This document shows positions 1-9,132 of a DNA stretch of 64,000 nucleotides, one piece after another; position 1 is the first letter of the stretch, and each line of letters opens with the position of its first letter. A program made the position numbers and the translations under genes. Source of the stretch: UBA6168 sp039819485 (lineage in GTDB: Bacteria; Bacteroidota; Bacteroidia; Chitinophagales; Saprospiraceae). The notes beneath the pieces are model-generated. The model made no database searches and was not told the origin of the DNA. It saw only the letters and a program-made list of their open reading frames with translations. The DNA is taken from contig JBCBRY010000002.1 of assembly GCA_039819485.1 (NCBI GenBank), positions 1-64,000 of the forward strand. The letters are read 5' to 3'.

Positions 1-82
1 AATTTCCCCCTTTGGAGGGGGTTAGGGGGAGGATTTTCAGGCATAAATTATCAATGTTGAGTTTTGTCCTGTACTTAGAAAA
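1..82. repeat. C/G-rich palindromic repeat, right half (copy P1)
   Basis: The right half of the element seen whole at 781-942. It has the TTTCCCCCTTTGGAGGGGG arm, GGGGGAGG, then a tail including TCAGGCATAAATTATC and AGTTTTGTCCTGTACTTAG. The left half lies outside the window. Apart from one base in the arm it is identical to the other copy over about 80 bp. P1 and P2 flank the GNAT gene as near-identical direct repeats of the half-element. Confidence 0.75.
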
Positions 83-215
83 CAGCTATAACGAATAATA
101 TTTGTTCCTATTTCAACTTATTTTCAACGCCGCACCCTTTTGGCCGAGATGAACCTGTACATTTATTTTTTGAAACAAAAACCAGGCAACGCTCAAATTG
201 AACAAACGACACTGC

Positions 216-731
216 TCAATTTTCAATCAAATATTCCATCTGAATATTGCTTCGCTCATATGGGGACTCAAATCCTTCTATTTTCACAAATCCCATTTTT
301 TTGTACAGGTTAATGGCTGGCGTCAACACGGTATTACTTTCCAAAAATATTTTTTTAGCCCCTGATTTTTTTGCCTGTTCGATCACTGCCTGCCCCAGCA
401 GCCAGCCAATGCCCAGCCCTTGTGCCTTTGGAGAAACGGCCATCTTTGCCAGTTCGTAATCATAGCCAGAATTTTCCATTGGCACCAAAGCGCAAACACC
501 GACAGCTTCGCTATTGTACAGTGCTATTTTTATGTATCCACCTTTATCAATTATATTTTTTTCCGGATGGTCAAGAGACTTGTGATCGGCGGCTTCCATT
601 TTAAAATATTTCCGAATCCATTCTTCGTTTAATTCCTTAAAAGCCTTTTTATAAACCGGCGAATAATCAACTATTTCAATATTTTTTGCTGATTCTTTTC
701 GAGTCATTGTTTTATTTTTTTTAGTAAGCAT
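216..731 (-). CDS. GNAT family N-acetyltransferase
   Basis: A 171-residue protein of the GNAT acetyltransferase fold, which moves an acetyl group from acetyl-CoA to an amine; the substrate is unknown. The acetyl-CoA loop is seen as KAQGLGIGWLLGQAVIEQAK around residues 100-121 (Q/R-x-x-G-x-G/A type), followed by IFLESNTVLTPAINLYKKMG, the usual beta5/alpha4 segment of the family. Length is normal for a single-domain GNAT. Two starts are possible: ATG at 731, or ATG at 707 giving MTRKESAKN; the first eight residues are Lys-rich and may not be translated. It stands alone, flanked on both sides by copies of the C/G-rich palindromic repeat, so it could be a recently inserted or mobile cargo gene. 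Confidence in the family is high; the biological role is unknown. Confidence 0.88.
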   Translation of the reverse strand: MLTKKNKTMTRKESAKNIEIVDYSPVYKKAFKELNEEWIRKYFKMEAADHKSLDHPEKNIIDKGGYIKIALYNSEAVGVCALVPMENSGYDYELAKMAVSPKAQGLGIGWLLGQAVIEQAKKSGAKKIFLESNTVLTPAINLYKKMGFVKIEGFESPYERSNIQMEYLIEN

Positions 732-780
732 GGCAAAAATAGGAATTAGGTAAAAAATCCATCAAAACATATTTTACACC

Positions 781-942
781 TGAGTACAGGACAAAACTTA
801 ATTTTTAAAAACAAGACGAGTACATCCTCCCCCTAATCCCCTCCAAAGGGGGAAAAACGGATTTAATTTCCCCCTTTGGAGGGGATTAGGGGGAGGATTT
901 TCAGGCATAAATTATCAATGTTGAGTTTTGTCCTGTACTTAG
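781..942. repeat. C/G-rich palindromic repeat, complete copy P2
   Basis: A nested inverted repeat. Outer arms GAGTACAGGACAAAACT (782-798) and AGTTTTGTCCTGTACTT (924-940) enclose a core of CCTCCCCCTAATCCCCTCC (from 826) and its complement ending GGGGGAGG at 896, separated by AAACGGATTTAA. Core copies also occur at 27412-27482, 29721-29794 and 35611-35683. No open reading frame lies inside. It sits between the GNAT start and a secreted-protein gene. Confidence 0.85.
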
Positions 943-1058
943 ATTTTACACTTTTTTACCTTTTTTAAAATTTCATTTAAACTTACTGAGTAAACCTGCC
1001 CACAACTTTGTCCCATCATTTTTAAATTATTTTTTCACATCTAAAAACATTTTATACC

Positions 1059-1430
1059 ATGAATGCTTCATTCAAATTATTTTTCACATTCGCGTTGCTA
1101 TTTTTAATGGTCGGCCTTACCAATGCGCAAGCCCAGCGGGCTACTGTAGCAGTTGCAGACATCAAAGTAAAAGTCAAGGATTTAGACTTAAACAAAAATG
1201 CAAAATCCCAGGTATTAAATTGGGAGAATGCCACAAACTTTAAATTGACCAAAGAAGGAAACTTTGTCCCCTGTTTTCCAAAAAAAGAAAAAACCAGTGC
1301 CGGCAGTACCAGACAAAACAGCCGCCCTTATGAAGGCCCCATCGACCTGACCATCGAAACTGTCAATTGTGCAAAAATCCCATGCCCTTCTTCATTCGAC
1401 AAAAATGTCGTTTGCTGGGAATGCCATTAA
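1059..1430 (+). CDS. Small secreted Cys-containing hypothetical protein
   Basis: A 123-residue protein I do not recognise. It begins with a clear Sec signal peptide (FKLFFTFALLFLMVGLTNAQA, cleavage likely near residue 24-26), so it should be exported to the periplasm or beyond. The mature part is short, basic and low in complexity, with five cysteines near the C-terminus (VPCF, VNCAKIPCP, VVCWECH), which suggests disulfides or metal binding by the last CWECH. No T9SS sorting domain is present. The start ATG is the first in frame and directly precedes the signal peptide. Its neighbour at 1838 is another small secreted protein on the same strand, but a MITE-like repeat separates them, so they are probably separate transcripts. 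Confidence 0.7.
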   Translation: MNASFKLFFTFALLFLMVGLTNAQAQRATVAVADIKVKVKDLDLNKNAKSQVLNWENATNFKLTKEGNFVPCFPKKEKTSAGSTRQNSRPYEGPIDLTIETVNCAKIPCPSSFDKNVVCWECH

Positions 1431-1640
1431 GCGCCCGTTTCCATGAAATGGATTTAATGCTGGACAGTCAGGAAAACACAGTGTTGAGCAATTCTTTTCA
1501 CCCCTGTGTTTCCCTGTTTCGAAACCAACCTCAATGAACATTAAGAGGCAGGTTTAAAAAATAATGCTTTCCTTTTTCCTGAATAAATTTAATATTTTTT
1601 ACAACCCGCCAATTGCTAAAACAAAAGCGTCATTTTTAGT

Positions 1641-1766
1641 TAAGCAGGTGACCAAAAATGAGGAGTGCTAAAATGACACTTTTATTTTGGCAAATGTTTG
1701 ATTTCCAAGTCTTAAAAGTCTTTTTCAGGCAAAGGAAAAGTGTCATTTTTTTTGACTACCTGCTTA
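1641..1766 (-). mobile_element. MITE-like element, copy A
   Basis: About 126 bp bounded by TAAGCAGGTGACCAAAAAT on the left and the matching TTTTTTTGACTACCTGCTTA on the right. Inside is a second inverted repeat, AAATGACACTTTT against AAAAGTGTCATTTT. It is in reverse orientation relative to copies B-F (9133, 16613, 35793, 42654, 42777). It has no coding capacity. Both ends read TA|AGCAGG...CCTGCT|TA, as expected for an element moved by an IS630/mariner-type transposase that duplicates TA. Confidence 0.75.
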
Positions 1767-1837
1767 CTCGCAAATAAATTAAAACTAATTTTTGTCTTGC
1801 ACTCAGAACCAGTTTATTAACCTTAATTTTTGAACGA

Positions 1838-2407
1838 ATGAAATTGATTAAAAAAAATATCATCTTCCTCGCATCTGCTTTTTTATTTTCCATCATATTT
1901 TCGCCATTGGTTGGACAAGAAGCCATAATAAAACATGCGAACACAGACGACACCGGCGACGAATGGAAATGTGTCGGCAATGATTGTGTCATTATTAAAA
2001 GAGGTGAAAACAACAGTAAAGGTTTTTTTGAAATTGACTTTGAATTAATTGATCCAGGCCGCACATCAGGGCAAAAACCAGTAAAATTAATTACCAATGG
2101 CAATGAAATTATTTCGGCAAAAAATGTCCCAAAAGAAGAACGGCAAAAAAACCGTCGGGTAGAAATGACCATCGTTTTCGAACTGGCCAACACAGCCACC
2201 AACCAGGTGTATAAATATTGGTGGAAAAATAAAAAGGCCGATGCCGAAACGGAGCGCGAATTGTCCCGGTTTTGTCGAGGAACGACCCAAATTAAAGTTT
2301 ATGAAACGGATGGTTCCAGCATAAAAATTTATGAAGTCACCTGTCACGACAATGACGGCAGCCCCCGGGCGAGAAAAATATTTATCGGCGAACTGAATTT
2401 TAGTTGA
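1838..2407 (+). CDS. Secreted hypothetical protein
   Basis: A 189-residue protein with no family I can name. Residues 1-26 form a signal peptide (Lys-rich start, IIFLASAFLFSIIFSPLVG, then Q). The mature protein is hydrophilic, with a WKCVGNDCVIIKR segment (two cysteines five residues apart) and a second pair, SRFCRG and VTCHDND, so one or two disulfides are plausible. The C-terminus (ARKIFIGELNFS) has no T9SS sorting domain. The reading frame is supported by the signal peptide and by the lack of overlap with any other credible gene. It ends about 100 bp before a strong hairpin (2515-2553) that would terminate it and the convergent permease gene. Function unknown. Confidence 0.65.
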   Translation: MKLIKKNIIFLASAFLFSIIFSPLVGQEAIIKHANTDDTGDEWKCVGNDCVIIKRGENNSKGFFEIDFELIDPGRTSGQKPVKLITNGNEIISAKNVPKEERQKNRRVEMTIVFELANTATNQVYKYWWKNKKADAETERELSRFCRGTTQIKVYETDGSSIKIYEVTCHDNDGSPRARKIFIGELNFS

Positions 2408-2514
2408 CTTATAATTTTCATACAATAATCACCACAGGTAAATAGGCTTTAAGCATGAGTGATCATCTCCTAATTTTTGATTAGGCTCAAAAAAGCGGTT
2501 TTCCCTGTCCGGGA

Positions 2515-2553
2515 TGTCAAATCAAACGGGCGTCGAGCCCGCTTGATTTGACA
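2515..2553. terminator. Hairpin between convergent genes
   Basis: A 17-bp stem with one mismatch: TGTCAAATCAAACGGGC (2515-2531) and GCCCGCTTGATTTGACA (2537-2553), loop GTCGA. It lies between the 3' ends of the secreted protein (+) and the permease (-), a position suited to a bidirectional terminator. The GGC-RYCGA-GCC apex recurs at 41724-41762 and 54851-54883. Confidence 0.55.
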
Positions 2554-2618
2554 AAATGGATTTAGTGGGGGCTTGATGTCCCACCAAATCAAAATCAAGC
2601 TATTTTAGCATACCCCGC

Positions 2619-5000
2619 CTACTCACTCCGCAAACTCTCCACCGGGTTCGCCATCGCTGCTTTTGCACTCTGGTAGCCCACCGTCAAAAACGCTACTCCC
2701 GTTGCCACGGCTCCCGCCAGCGCAAACACCCACCACTGGATATCGATCCGGTAGGCAAAATCCTGCAACCATATATTGGCAAAATAATAGGCCAGCGGCG
2801 ATGCAATCACCATCGCTACGAGCACCAGTTTCAAGAAGTCTTTGGACAGGAGTCCGACCAATTTGGCAGTAGTGGCGCCCAGGACTTTGCGAATACCTAT
2901 TTCCTTGGTGCGCTGCTGCGTAGAAAAAACCGCCAACCCAAACAAGCCAAGACAGGAAATAAACAGCGCCAGTCCCGCCAGGCATCGAAACAGTGCGGCA
3001 CTCTGGTGATCGCTTTTGTACATGCGGTCGAAAGAATCATCGAGAAAATGGTACTCAAATGGTTGGCCAGGGTATTGACGGTTCCAGGCAGCCTGGGCTG
3101 CGGCGAGTGCCGCCGGTGCCTGACCTCCTTCCGCTTTTACCAAAACCGTACTTTGGGAACGGGCATGGTGCGTGAGTACCAACGGTCCGATTTCATTGCG
3201 CAGGCTCTGAAAATGAAAATCCTTTACCACTCCGATTACCTGCCCCTCGTAGTCGTGTATGGAAAAGCGTTTTCCGACCACTGGTTCTGGCACCCCCAAT
3301 GTACGGATGGCAGTCTCATTGAGGATGACATTTCTGGCGTCCGCCTCCCGGCCAGCTTCAAACCAACGGCCGTCCAGCAACGGTAGCTCCACCAGGTCAT
3401 TGAACGCCGGATCAACGGATAGTTTATATACCAACGGTTCGAATTCGGCTGGTCTTCCATCCCAATCGACACTGCCGCTATGGCTGTTCTGGACATCAAT
3501 GAGGGAGGAATTAATAGCGGTGGTAGCAACGACGCTGGGTTCCCTGTTCAGCTCCTGTTTGACTGCCTGTACTTTTTCCGGACGTTGTGGGCTGTAAGGT
3601 AAAGTGAACTCAAAAATATGTGCCCGGTCATACCCCAAGTCCTTTTTGCGGATATAGTCTTGTTGTTGCAGGATCACCAGTGCGCCGATGATCAGGCCCA
3701 CCGTCAGGGTAAATTGCGTAATGACGAGGCCTTTGCGAAAGGTGGTGTTTCTGATCCTTAAAAATTGTTCGCCCCGTAAAAACTGGCCCGGTGCAAATCC
3801 CTTCAAAAAGAGGGCAGGATAAATGCCGGACATCAGCAGGGTGATGAGCAGGGTACCGCCAACTACCAGCCAAATGGCTGAATTTTGTGGGTTGATCGAA
3901 AAACTTTTTTCGGTAAATTGATTGAAATAGGGCAACAGCAACTGGACAATGCCCAACGCCAGGATCAAGGCCATAAAGCTGGTAATCAAACTTTCCGAGA
4001 ACAACAGCCGGAAAATCTGTGAACCGCTTGCACCGATGATCTTTCGCACCCCGATCTTCCTGGTTCGCATGCCGGCCTGTGCAGTGGTCAGGCTCACGTA
4101 ATTGACGCTGGCCAAAAACAAAATAATCAAACCAATGATACCAAAAGTATAAGCCGAATGGCGGCTCCCCGTAAGCATGGAAGGATGCATTCGTTCTTCA
4201 TCAAAATGCACCTCCGACAGTGGCTGGAAGGAGAGCGTGGCGTTCTCTCGGTCGGCATCGTGCTGGTGCATGAGGGTCGTCAGTTTTTCACCCAGTGCAA
4301 CCTCGTCCGTGCCTGGTTGAAGTTCCACAAAAGTCAGGTAGTTGAAATTGTTCCAGCTGCCCATATCGGCCGTTGCGGTATTGGAAAAATAATAACCGAG
4401 CGGCAAAACCATTTCGAAATCAAAACTTGAATTGACCGGATGATTTTCCAATATGCCGTGTACCACAAAATCGACAGAATCGATTTGAAAACCCATGCCC
4501 AAAACGTCTGTCATCCCAAAAACAGAAATGGCAAAATCTTCCGTCAGGATGGCATGGTGCAATTGTTCATGGAAGCCCTCTCCAGTACCTTGCACAAATC
4601 GGTGGTCAAACATCTCAAACCAGTCTTCATTGACGTATGCATACTGCTTTGACTTCAGTATCGTGGCTTCTTTTCTTACCGTCAGCCCCTTCCAGGGGTT
4701 ATCAAACAAAGCAGCAGCGCTGGCCACTTCCGGCACTTCATTTTTCATAACCTCCAACATGGGCCAGGGCACCAATGCCCAATGCCAGACTTCCCCGTTG
4801 CCAACATCCAAATCCGCATTGACCCGGTACAAGCGGTCGGCCTTTTCATGATACCGGTCAAAATTGAATTCATTTTGCACCCACAGGAAAGCAAAAATGG
4901 TAGCTGTCATCCCCAGGCTCAGCCCCATCAGGTTGATGGCCGTGTAGGTACGGCGTCGGAGCAGGGAACGGAAGGCGATTTTAAAATGGTTGAGGATCAT
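2619..5000 (-). CDS. MacB/FtsX-like ABC transporter permease (permease 1)
   Basis: A 793-residue inner-membrane protein with the double FtsX layout: an N-terminal helix (INLMGLSLGMTATIFAFLWV, about 20-42), a large periplasmic MacB-type domain, three helices around 285-400, a second helix-plus-periplasmic-domain half, then three helices ending near 785. The diagnostic RTKEIGIRKVLGATTAKLVG follows the second periplasmic domain and NPVESLRSE closes the protein. Proteins of this family either export substrates or transmit force across the envelope when paired with a MacB/LolD-type ATPase; no ATPase is encoded nearby. I chose ATG 5000 (MILNHFKIAFRSL), which aligns with the starts of the four paralogues here; an upstream ATG at 5024 adds eight unrelated residues. 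It lies 163 bp downstream of a tandem paralogue on the same strand. Substrate unknown. Confidence 0.9.
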   Translation of the reverse strand: MILNHFKIAFRSLLRRRTYTAINLMGLSLGMTATIFAFLWVQNEFNFDRYHEKADRLYRVNADLDVGNGEVWHWALVPWPMLEVMKNEVPEVASAAALFDNPWKGLTVRKEATILKSKQYAYVNEDWFEMFDHRFVQGTGEGFHEQLHHAILTEDFAISVFGMTDVLGMGFQIDSVDFVVHGILENHPVNSSFDFEMVLPLGYYFSNTATADMGSWNNFNYLTFVELQPGTDEVALGEKLTTLMHQHDADRENATLSFQPLSEVHFDEERMHPSMLTGSRHSAYTFGIIGLIILFLASVNYVSLTTAQAGMRTRKIGVRKIIGASGSQIFRLLFSESLITSFMALILALGIVQLLLPYFNQFTEKSFSINPQNSAIWLVVGGTLLITLLMSGIYPALFLKGFAPGQFLRGEQFLRIRNTTFRKGLVITQFTLTVGLIIGALVILQQQDYIRKKDLGYDRAHIFEFTLPYSPQRPEKVQAVKQELNREPSVVATTAINSSLIDVQNSHSGSVDWDGRPAEFEPLVYKLSVDPAFNDLVELPLLDGRWFEAGREADARNVILNETAIRTLGVPEPVVGKRFSIHDYEGQVIGVVKDFHFQSLRNEIGPLVLTHHARSQSTVLVKAEGGQAPAALAAAQAAWNRQYPGQPFEYHFLDDSFDRMYKSDHQSAALFRCLAGLALFISCLGLFGLAVFSTQQRTKEIGIRKVLGATTAKLVGLLSKDFLKLVLVAMVIASPLAYYFANIWLQDFAYRIDIQWWVFALAGAVATGVAFLTVGYQSAKAAMANPVESLRSE

Positions 5001-5163
5001 GGTAGTGAATAGTTGAATAGCCAAATGGTTGAATAGTTAATAGAGCATACTTTAGGTAGTCCAACGGACGTGCCATCCAAACAAAACACTGACCATGTAG
5101 CCTTTTTTCGGTCTGCTTTGCCCTGTACTCCCCGTAAAACAACGCTTTCAAAGCCAGGAAAAC

Positions 5164-7527
5164 TTACTCTGATCTCAAAGAATTTACCGGGTTGGCCAGT
5201 GCTGCTTTGGCACTTTGAAAACCGACCGTCAGCAGGGCAACCAGAACAGCCAAGCCTCCGGCCATGGCAAACACCCACCACCCCAGTTCCACCTGGTAAG
5301 CAAAATTGGTGAGCCAGTTGTTCATAAGGTACCAGCCAAGCGGCAGCGCGATCAGCAGGGCCAGGGCGACCAGTTTCAGAAAATCCTTTGACAACATGGC
5401 AACGATACCAACCACGGAAGCCCCCAGCACCTTGCGGATACCGATCTCTTTGGTTTTTTGCTCCGCAACAAAGGCAGATAAGCCCAACAGGCCAAGACAA
5501 GAAATGAACAAAGCAACCAGCGCAAACCAGCCGGACAGGTTGCTGGTGCGTTCTTCGCTGCGGTACATCTGTTCGTAACGGTCATCGAGGAAATCATAAC
5601 GGAAAGGGAATCCGTTGGCATTTTTTTCAAAAATAGTTTGCGCAGCAGCAATAACGGCCTCGGTGCGGCTGGGGTCGATGCGCATCATGGTCAGTCCGGT
5701 TTCTTCCGGCATATTGGCAATGATCAGAGGGCCGATGGTTTCGTGCAAAGAACTGATGTGGAAGTCTTTCACCACCCCGACGATGGGTCCCTTGACACCC
5801 CAAAATTCTAAGTTGTTACCGAGTGGTTCTTTCAGTTTCATGGCTTTCGCAGCCGTTTCATTGATCAAAAAGCTCATGGTGTCGGTGGAAAGGAATTCTT
5901 CAAAATCACGTCCTGCTACCAGTGGGATGTTCATGGTATTTAAAAAATTATCATCGGTGATAATGACGTTGAACAGCAATCCTTCGTCCGGTGCCATGCC
6001 GTCCCATTTGGGGTCGCCGGTTTGCGATCCGACGGACAGGGGGTTCGTTTGGGCAAAGGTCAGTTCCTCAATACCGGGTGTGCGGAGCAACTCATTTTTA
6101 TAAACGTCCAGGTTGTCGTCAGCACCTGGCGGGGTGCGGAAATAAAGGACGTTTTCTTTATCAAGGCCGAGATGTTTGGTTTTGATGAAATTGACCTGGT
6201 TTTGCACCACCATGGCACAAACCACCAATAAGGCAGAAAGGACAAATTGGAATACGACCAACCCTTTGCGCAGGCTACCGCCCCCCAGGTGATAGGAAAT
6301 TTTCCCTTTTAAAACATTAATCGTTCGGAAGGAAGAAAGGAAAAACGATGGATAGCTCCCCGCCAGCAGCGAAGTCACCAGCCCCACACTGACAATGATC
6401 GTCCAGAAACCGATACGGCCATAATCGAAGACCAACTGTTTTGCAGAAATCTCCCTGAAATACGGCAACAACATTTCGCCCAAAAGAACGGCTATCAGCA
6501 CACTGAAAAAAGTAATGACTGCCGCCTCGATCATAAATTGGGCTATGAGCGAACCACGCCCCGCCCCTACTGTTTTGCGAACGCCAACCTCCTTGGCCCG
6601 TTTGGCGGCCCGGGCAGTGGCGAGGTTCATGAAATTAATACAGGCAATCAACAATAAAAACAACGCCGCCAGGCCAAACAGCTGCACATACTCAATGCGT
6701 CCGCCGGCTTCTTTTCCATTTTCAAACTGGCCATGTAAATACTTCCGTTCGTATGGCTGCAAAAAGATTTCGGTGCCATCTGCGTATTGGTTGTTTTCAT
6801 TGATCAAATTGGCCACTTTAGGCGCAAACTGAGCAGCTGAAATACCTTCTTTCAATTTCAGGACAGTGCGCGAATCAAAATTGCCCCACGGAAAACCCTG
6901 GCCATCATCGACGTGCTGCGATGCCAGGTCGAGGGCAAAATCAAAGGACAGCGACGAGTGCTTGGACACATCCGCAAATACACCGGTCACTTTGTGGTCC
7001 TGCCCGTTGATACTGACCATTTCACCAACCGTTTGGCCCCGCCAGTCATGACCGAATAGCTTGGCAGCCAGCCTCTCGGAGATAGCAACGACGTTCGGCT
7101 CGTTGAACACTGCCCGCCTCTTGCCCTCGACAAATGGAAAGGTCATGACCCGGAAAAAGCCATCCGTTGCAAAAATGCCGTCCTCTAAAAATTCTTTCCC
7201 GTCTACCTCAAATTGCTTCTTGTTGGTCGGGTCATACGCACCAATATCTTCCACGTCAGGCAAACTCTCCCGAATCAACTCAATCAACGGATACGGTGTG
7301 GTCGTCCAGGTTGCTATCCCGGACTCCCCCATATCCAAATTGACCAACAACCGGTGGATCCGCTCGCCATCAGCGTGGAAACGATCCATTCTCAGTTCGT
7401 CCTGTACCCACAGCAAGATGAGCAAACTGACGGTCAGTCCGACGGACAGGCCTAAAATATTGAGCAAAGAATAGCCCTTCTGACGGAAGAGGCTGCGGAA
7501 AGCGATTTTTAGATAATTGGAAAACAT
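5164..7527 (-). CDS. MacB/FtsX-like ABC transporter permease (permease 2)
   Basis: A 787-residue paralogue of permease 1 with the same order: N-terminal amphipathic segment and helix (GYSLLNILGLSVGLTVSLLI), MacB-type periplasmic domain, the AKEVGVRKTVGAGRGSLI loop before three helices (about 285-400), second periplasmic domain, then TKEIGIRKVLGASVVGI and three helices, ending NPVNSLRSE. Both IRK/VRK coupling loops, which contact an ATPase in MacB-type transporters, are intact, so the protein is probably functional with an ATPase encoded elsewhere. Start ATG 7527 (MFSNYLKIAFRSL) matches the paralogues; the longer frame to 7656 adds 43 residues without family similarity and is rejected. The upstream region carries no obvious regulator. 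It is probably co-transcribed with permease 1. Confidence 0.9.
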   Translation of the reverse strand: MFSNYLKIAFRSLFRQKGYSLLNILGLSVGLTVSLLILLWVQDELRMDRFHADGERIHRLLVNLDMGESGIATWTTTPYPLIELIRESLPDVEDIGAYDPTNKKQFEVDGKEFLEDGIFATDGFFRVMTFPFVEGKRRAVFNEPNVVAISERLAAKLFGHDWRGQTVGEMVSINGQDHKVTGVFADVSKHSSLSFDFALDLASQHVDDGQGFPWGNFDSRTVLKLKEGISAAQFAPKVANLINENNQYADGTEIFLQPYERKYLHGQFENGKEAGGRIEYVQLFGLAALFLLLIACINFMNLATARAAKRAKEVGVRKTVGAGRGSLIAQFMIEAAVITFFSVLIAVLLGEMLLPYFREISAKQLVFDYGRIGFWTIIVSVGLVTSLLAGSYPSFFLSSFRTINVLKGKISYHLGGGSLRKGLVVFQFVLSALLVVCAMVVQNQVNFIKTKHLGLDKENVLYFRTPPGADDNLDVYKNELLRTPGIEELTFAQTNPLSVGSQTGDPKWDGMAPDEGLLFNVIITDDNFLNTMNIPLVAGRDFEEFLSTDTMSFLINETAAKAMKLKEPLGNNLEFWGVKGPIVGVVKDFHISSLHETIGPLIIANMPEETGLTMMRIDPSRTEAVIAAAQTIFEKNANGFPFRYDFLDDRYEQMYRSEERTSNLSGWFALVALFISCLGLLGLSAFVAEQKTKEIGIRKVLGASVVGIVAMLSKDFLKLVALALLIALPLGWYLMNNWLTNFAYQVELGWWVFAMAGGLAVLVALLTVGFQSAKAALANPVNSLRSE

Positions 7528-8022
7528 AATGGCTGAATCATTTTGAGGCCAAATGGTCAAACGGTTGCTTAAAATTAGCCTGGTACTTGTAAAAAAAACA
7601 TTTGACCATTTAGTCCGACAGCTATTTTCCAAGGTATGTGCCATGCTCCCAACCAACTGTTTATCAGTTATTTACAAAATATGTCTTTTTAAATAAAAAC
7701 CAATCAGTGTGCGGTTTTGGACGGTAGGTGTGCGTTTTTTTCAAAAAAAAATCATTTTCTTTAAAGTAATTTCTTTGCTCATCCGTCCTCCTCAATGTAA
7801 GGCAAAAAATTTCCAACTACGTAGCCAAAAAATGAGCCGATGAAAACAGGTCGCCAACCCGGTTGGCACAGGACTTTGTTTTCCGAATTCACCCGTTTCG
7901 TTCACCGATCAAGTTGTCAGCAACTTGGTAGATGGTAGATGGTAAAGAGCCTGGAGATGTAGAAATGTTTATGTCCTTCTACTTTTTACCATCTACCCTC
8001 TACAAGCAAAAAAATTCAAATC
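7528..8022. other. Divergent intergenic region, 495 bp
   Basis: It separates permease 2 (-) from the small membrane protein (+), so it should hold promoters for both. The right end carries the inverted GGTAGAT arms at 7927-8003. I found no exact TAnnTTTG box, no RNA gene and no credible reading frame in the rest. Confidence 0.5.
7927..8003. repeat. Inverted short-tandem arms (GGTAGAT type)
   Basis: The left arm repeats GGTAGAT twice then GGTAAA (7927-7946). The right arm TTTTTACCATCTACCCTCTAC (7983-8003) is its complement with few mismatches. The AT-rich middle forms the loop. The structure ends 19 bases before the next ATG, so it would sit in that gene's 5' UTR. It has the same design as the arrays at 12913, 43589, 50671 and 62559 but a different word. 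Confidence 0.6.
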
Positions 8023-8316
8023 ATGAGACCATTCCGTTTTTTCTTTGCGGCCTCATTGGGCATTATCCTTTTCTTTTTCCTTGCCAAGTTCGTCGTAGCA
8101 GCATTGCTGCTGGCGGCAGCCATGAGCCTGCTATTTTTCTTCGCCCGGAAAATCAAGTACTTTTTCCAGCGGATGCGGTGGGAAGAAGACAGTTATTACG
8201 ACGGAAGGGACCGGTTTGTCAACCGTAGCCCCAAATGGAAAGGGGACCTGTTGATGGACTACCCAACAAAACACCGCCGCATGTGGTCCGACACCCGGAT
8301 CATTAAGATTCAATAA
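8023..8316 (+). CDS. Small membrane protein, hypothetical
   Basis: A 97-residue protein with one long or two closely spaced hydrophobic helices (FFFAASLGIILFFFLAKFVV, then AALLLAAAMSLLFFFARK, about residues 6-45), followed by a soluble, strongly charged tail rich in Arg, Lys, Asp and aromatics (RMRWEEDSYYDGRDRF...HRRMWSD). By the positive-inside rule the tail should be cytoplasmic. I do not recognise the family. It lies about 220 bp upstream of an Hsp20 gene on the same strand, so joint expression in envelope or heat stress is possible but is only an inference. The start is the ATG directly before the hydrophobic segment; the longer overlapping frame from 7932 is not credible. Confidence 0.65.
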   Translation: MRPFRFFFAASLGIILFFFLAKFVVAALLLAAAMSLLFFFARKIKYFFQRMRWEEDSYYDGRDRFVNRSPKWKGDLLMDYPTKHRRMWSDTRIIKIQ

Positions 8317-8534
8317 TTTTTAAGCCGTTAGCTTTGATGAGCTTTAAGCACAGCTTCTGCTAAAAACAAATAAAAGCTAACAGCTAACTGTATTGACCAA
8401 TAAACTGGTAAGACACAACCCTCTGCGGGCTTTGGCTCTCTGCATGAGAAAAACAAACTCGCAGAAGAATTTGATAGTCAAAATTTATTGCCAATGCAGC
8501 TAAGAAGCAACCGCTTATTTAAAATCAATTAATT

Positions 8535-8966
8535 ATGTGTTATTCAAGAGCAAATCGTTCCCATTGGGGAAAACATCACCATCACCCTCGTCATCATGCC
8601 AAACGTTGGTGGAAACATAAAATGGCCCAGGCATGGGGCTACCCGCCGGTCAATGTGGAAGAACTGGACGACCGTTACGAAATCCTGGTGTACGCAGCAG
8701 GTTATGGCAAAAGCGATTTCGGTATTTCCCTGAAAGACAATACCCTGGTCGTACAAGCAGAAAAACCTGCTACCACCGAAGAAGCAACGGAGCAAAACTG
8801 GCGCAGACGGGAATTCCGCCCCGGCGGCTTTGAACGCTATTTCGAGTTGAATGAAAAAATCAACAAAGAAGCGATCACTGCCCAATATGCGGACGGCGTC
8901 CTGAAAGTGACCCTGCCCAAACTGGAAGGGAAAGAAACTTTCCGGCAGGAGATTGAGGTGGTGTAA
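8535..8966 (+). CDS. Hsp20/alpha-crystallin family small heat-shock protein
   Basis: A 143-residue ATP-independent chaperone of the small heat-shock family, which holds unfolding cytoplasmic proteins in a refoldable state. The alpha-crystallin domain covers about residues 38-130: VNVEELDDRYEILVYAAGYG, then KDNTLVVQAEK, REFRPGGFERYFELNEKIN and the hallmark ADGVLKVTLPK near the end. The C-terminal IEV motif (QEIEVV) matches the I-x-I/V tail that docks neighbouring subunits in the oligomer. The N-terminus is unusual: residues 10-30 are rich in His, Arg and Trp (KHHHHPRHHAKRWWKH), so metal binding is conceivable. A clear intrinsic terminator follows at 9002. Confidence 0.93.
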   Translation: MCYSRANRSHWGKHHHHPRHHAKRWWKHKMAQAWGYPPVNVEELDDRYEILVYAAGYGKSDFGISLKDNTLVVQAEKPATTEEATEQNWRRREFRPGGFERYFELNEKINKEAITAQYADGVLKVTLPKLEGKETFRQEIEVV

Positions 8967-9001
8967 TTAAAAATTTAATTGAAGTTTTCATGTCGATATC
9001 G

Positions 9002-9024
9002 GCCCTCTTCGGAGGGCTTTTTTT
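9002..9024 (+). terminator. Intrinsic terminator with TTCG loop
   Basis: Stem GCCCTC/GAGGGC closed by a TTCG tetraloop and followed by eight T residues. It lies 36 bp after the Hsp20 stop and is a textbook Rho-independent terminator for that gene. Confidence 0.85.
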
Positions 9025-9028
9025 GTAT

Positions 9029-9077
9029 CTCGGATTGTCAATCCGAACCGCCCGGATGCCCGGATGGCCAATCCGAG
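9029..9077. repeat. CGGATTG/CAATCCG palindromes
   Basis: Degenerate copies of the CTCGGATTGNCAATCCGAG palindrome: CTCGGATTGTCAATCCGA at 9029-9046 and CGGATGGCCAATCCGAG at 9061-9077. The same word is arrayed at 38811-38947 and 51018-51088. No coding content. Confidence 0.6.
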
Positions 9078-9132
9078 CCATATTCTGCAACTTCGGGAAA
9101 ATAAATCCCTCCTTATCAGTAGAATCAACTTT

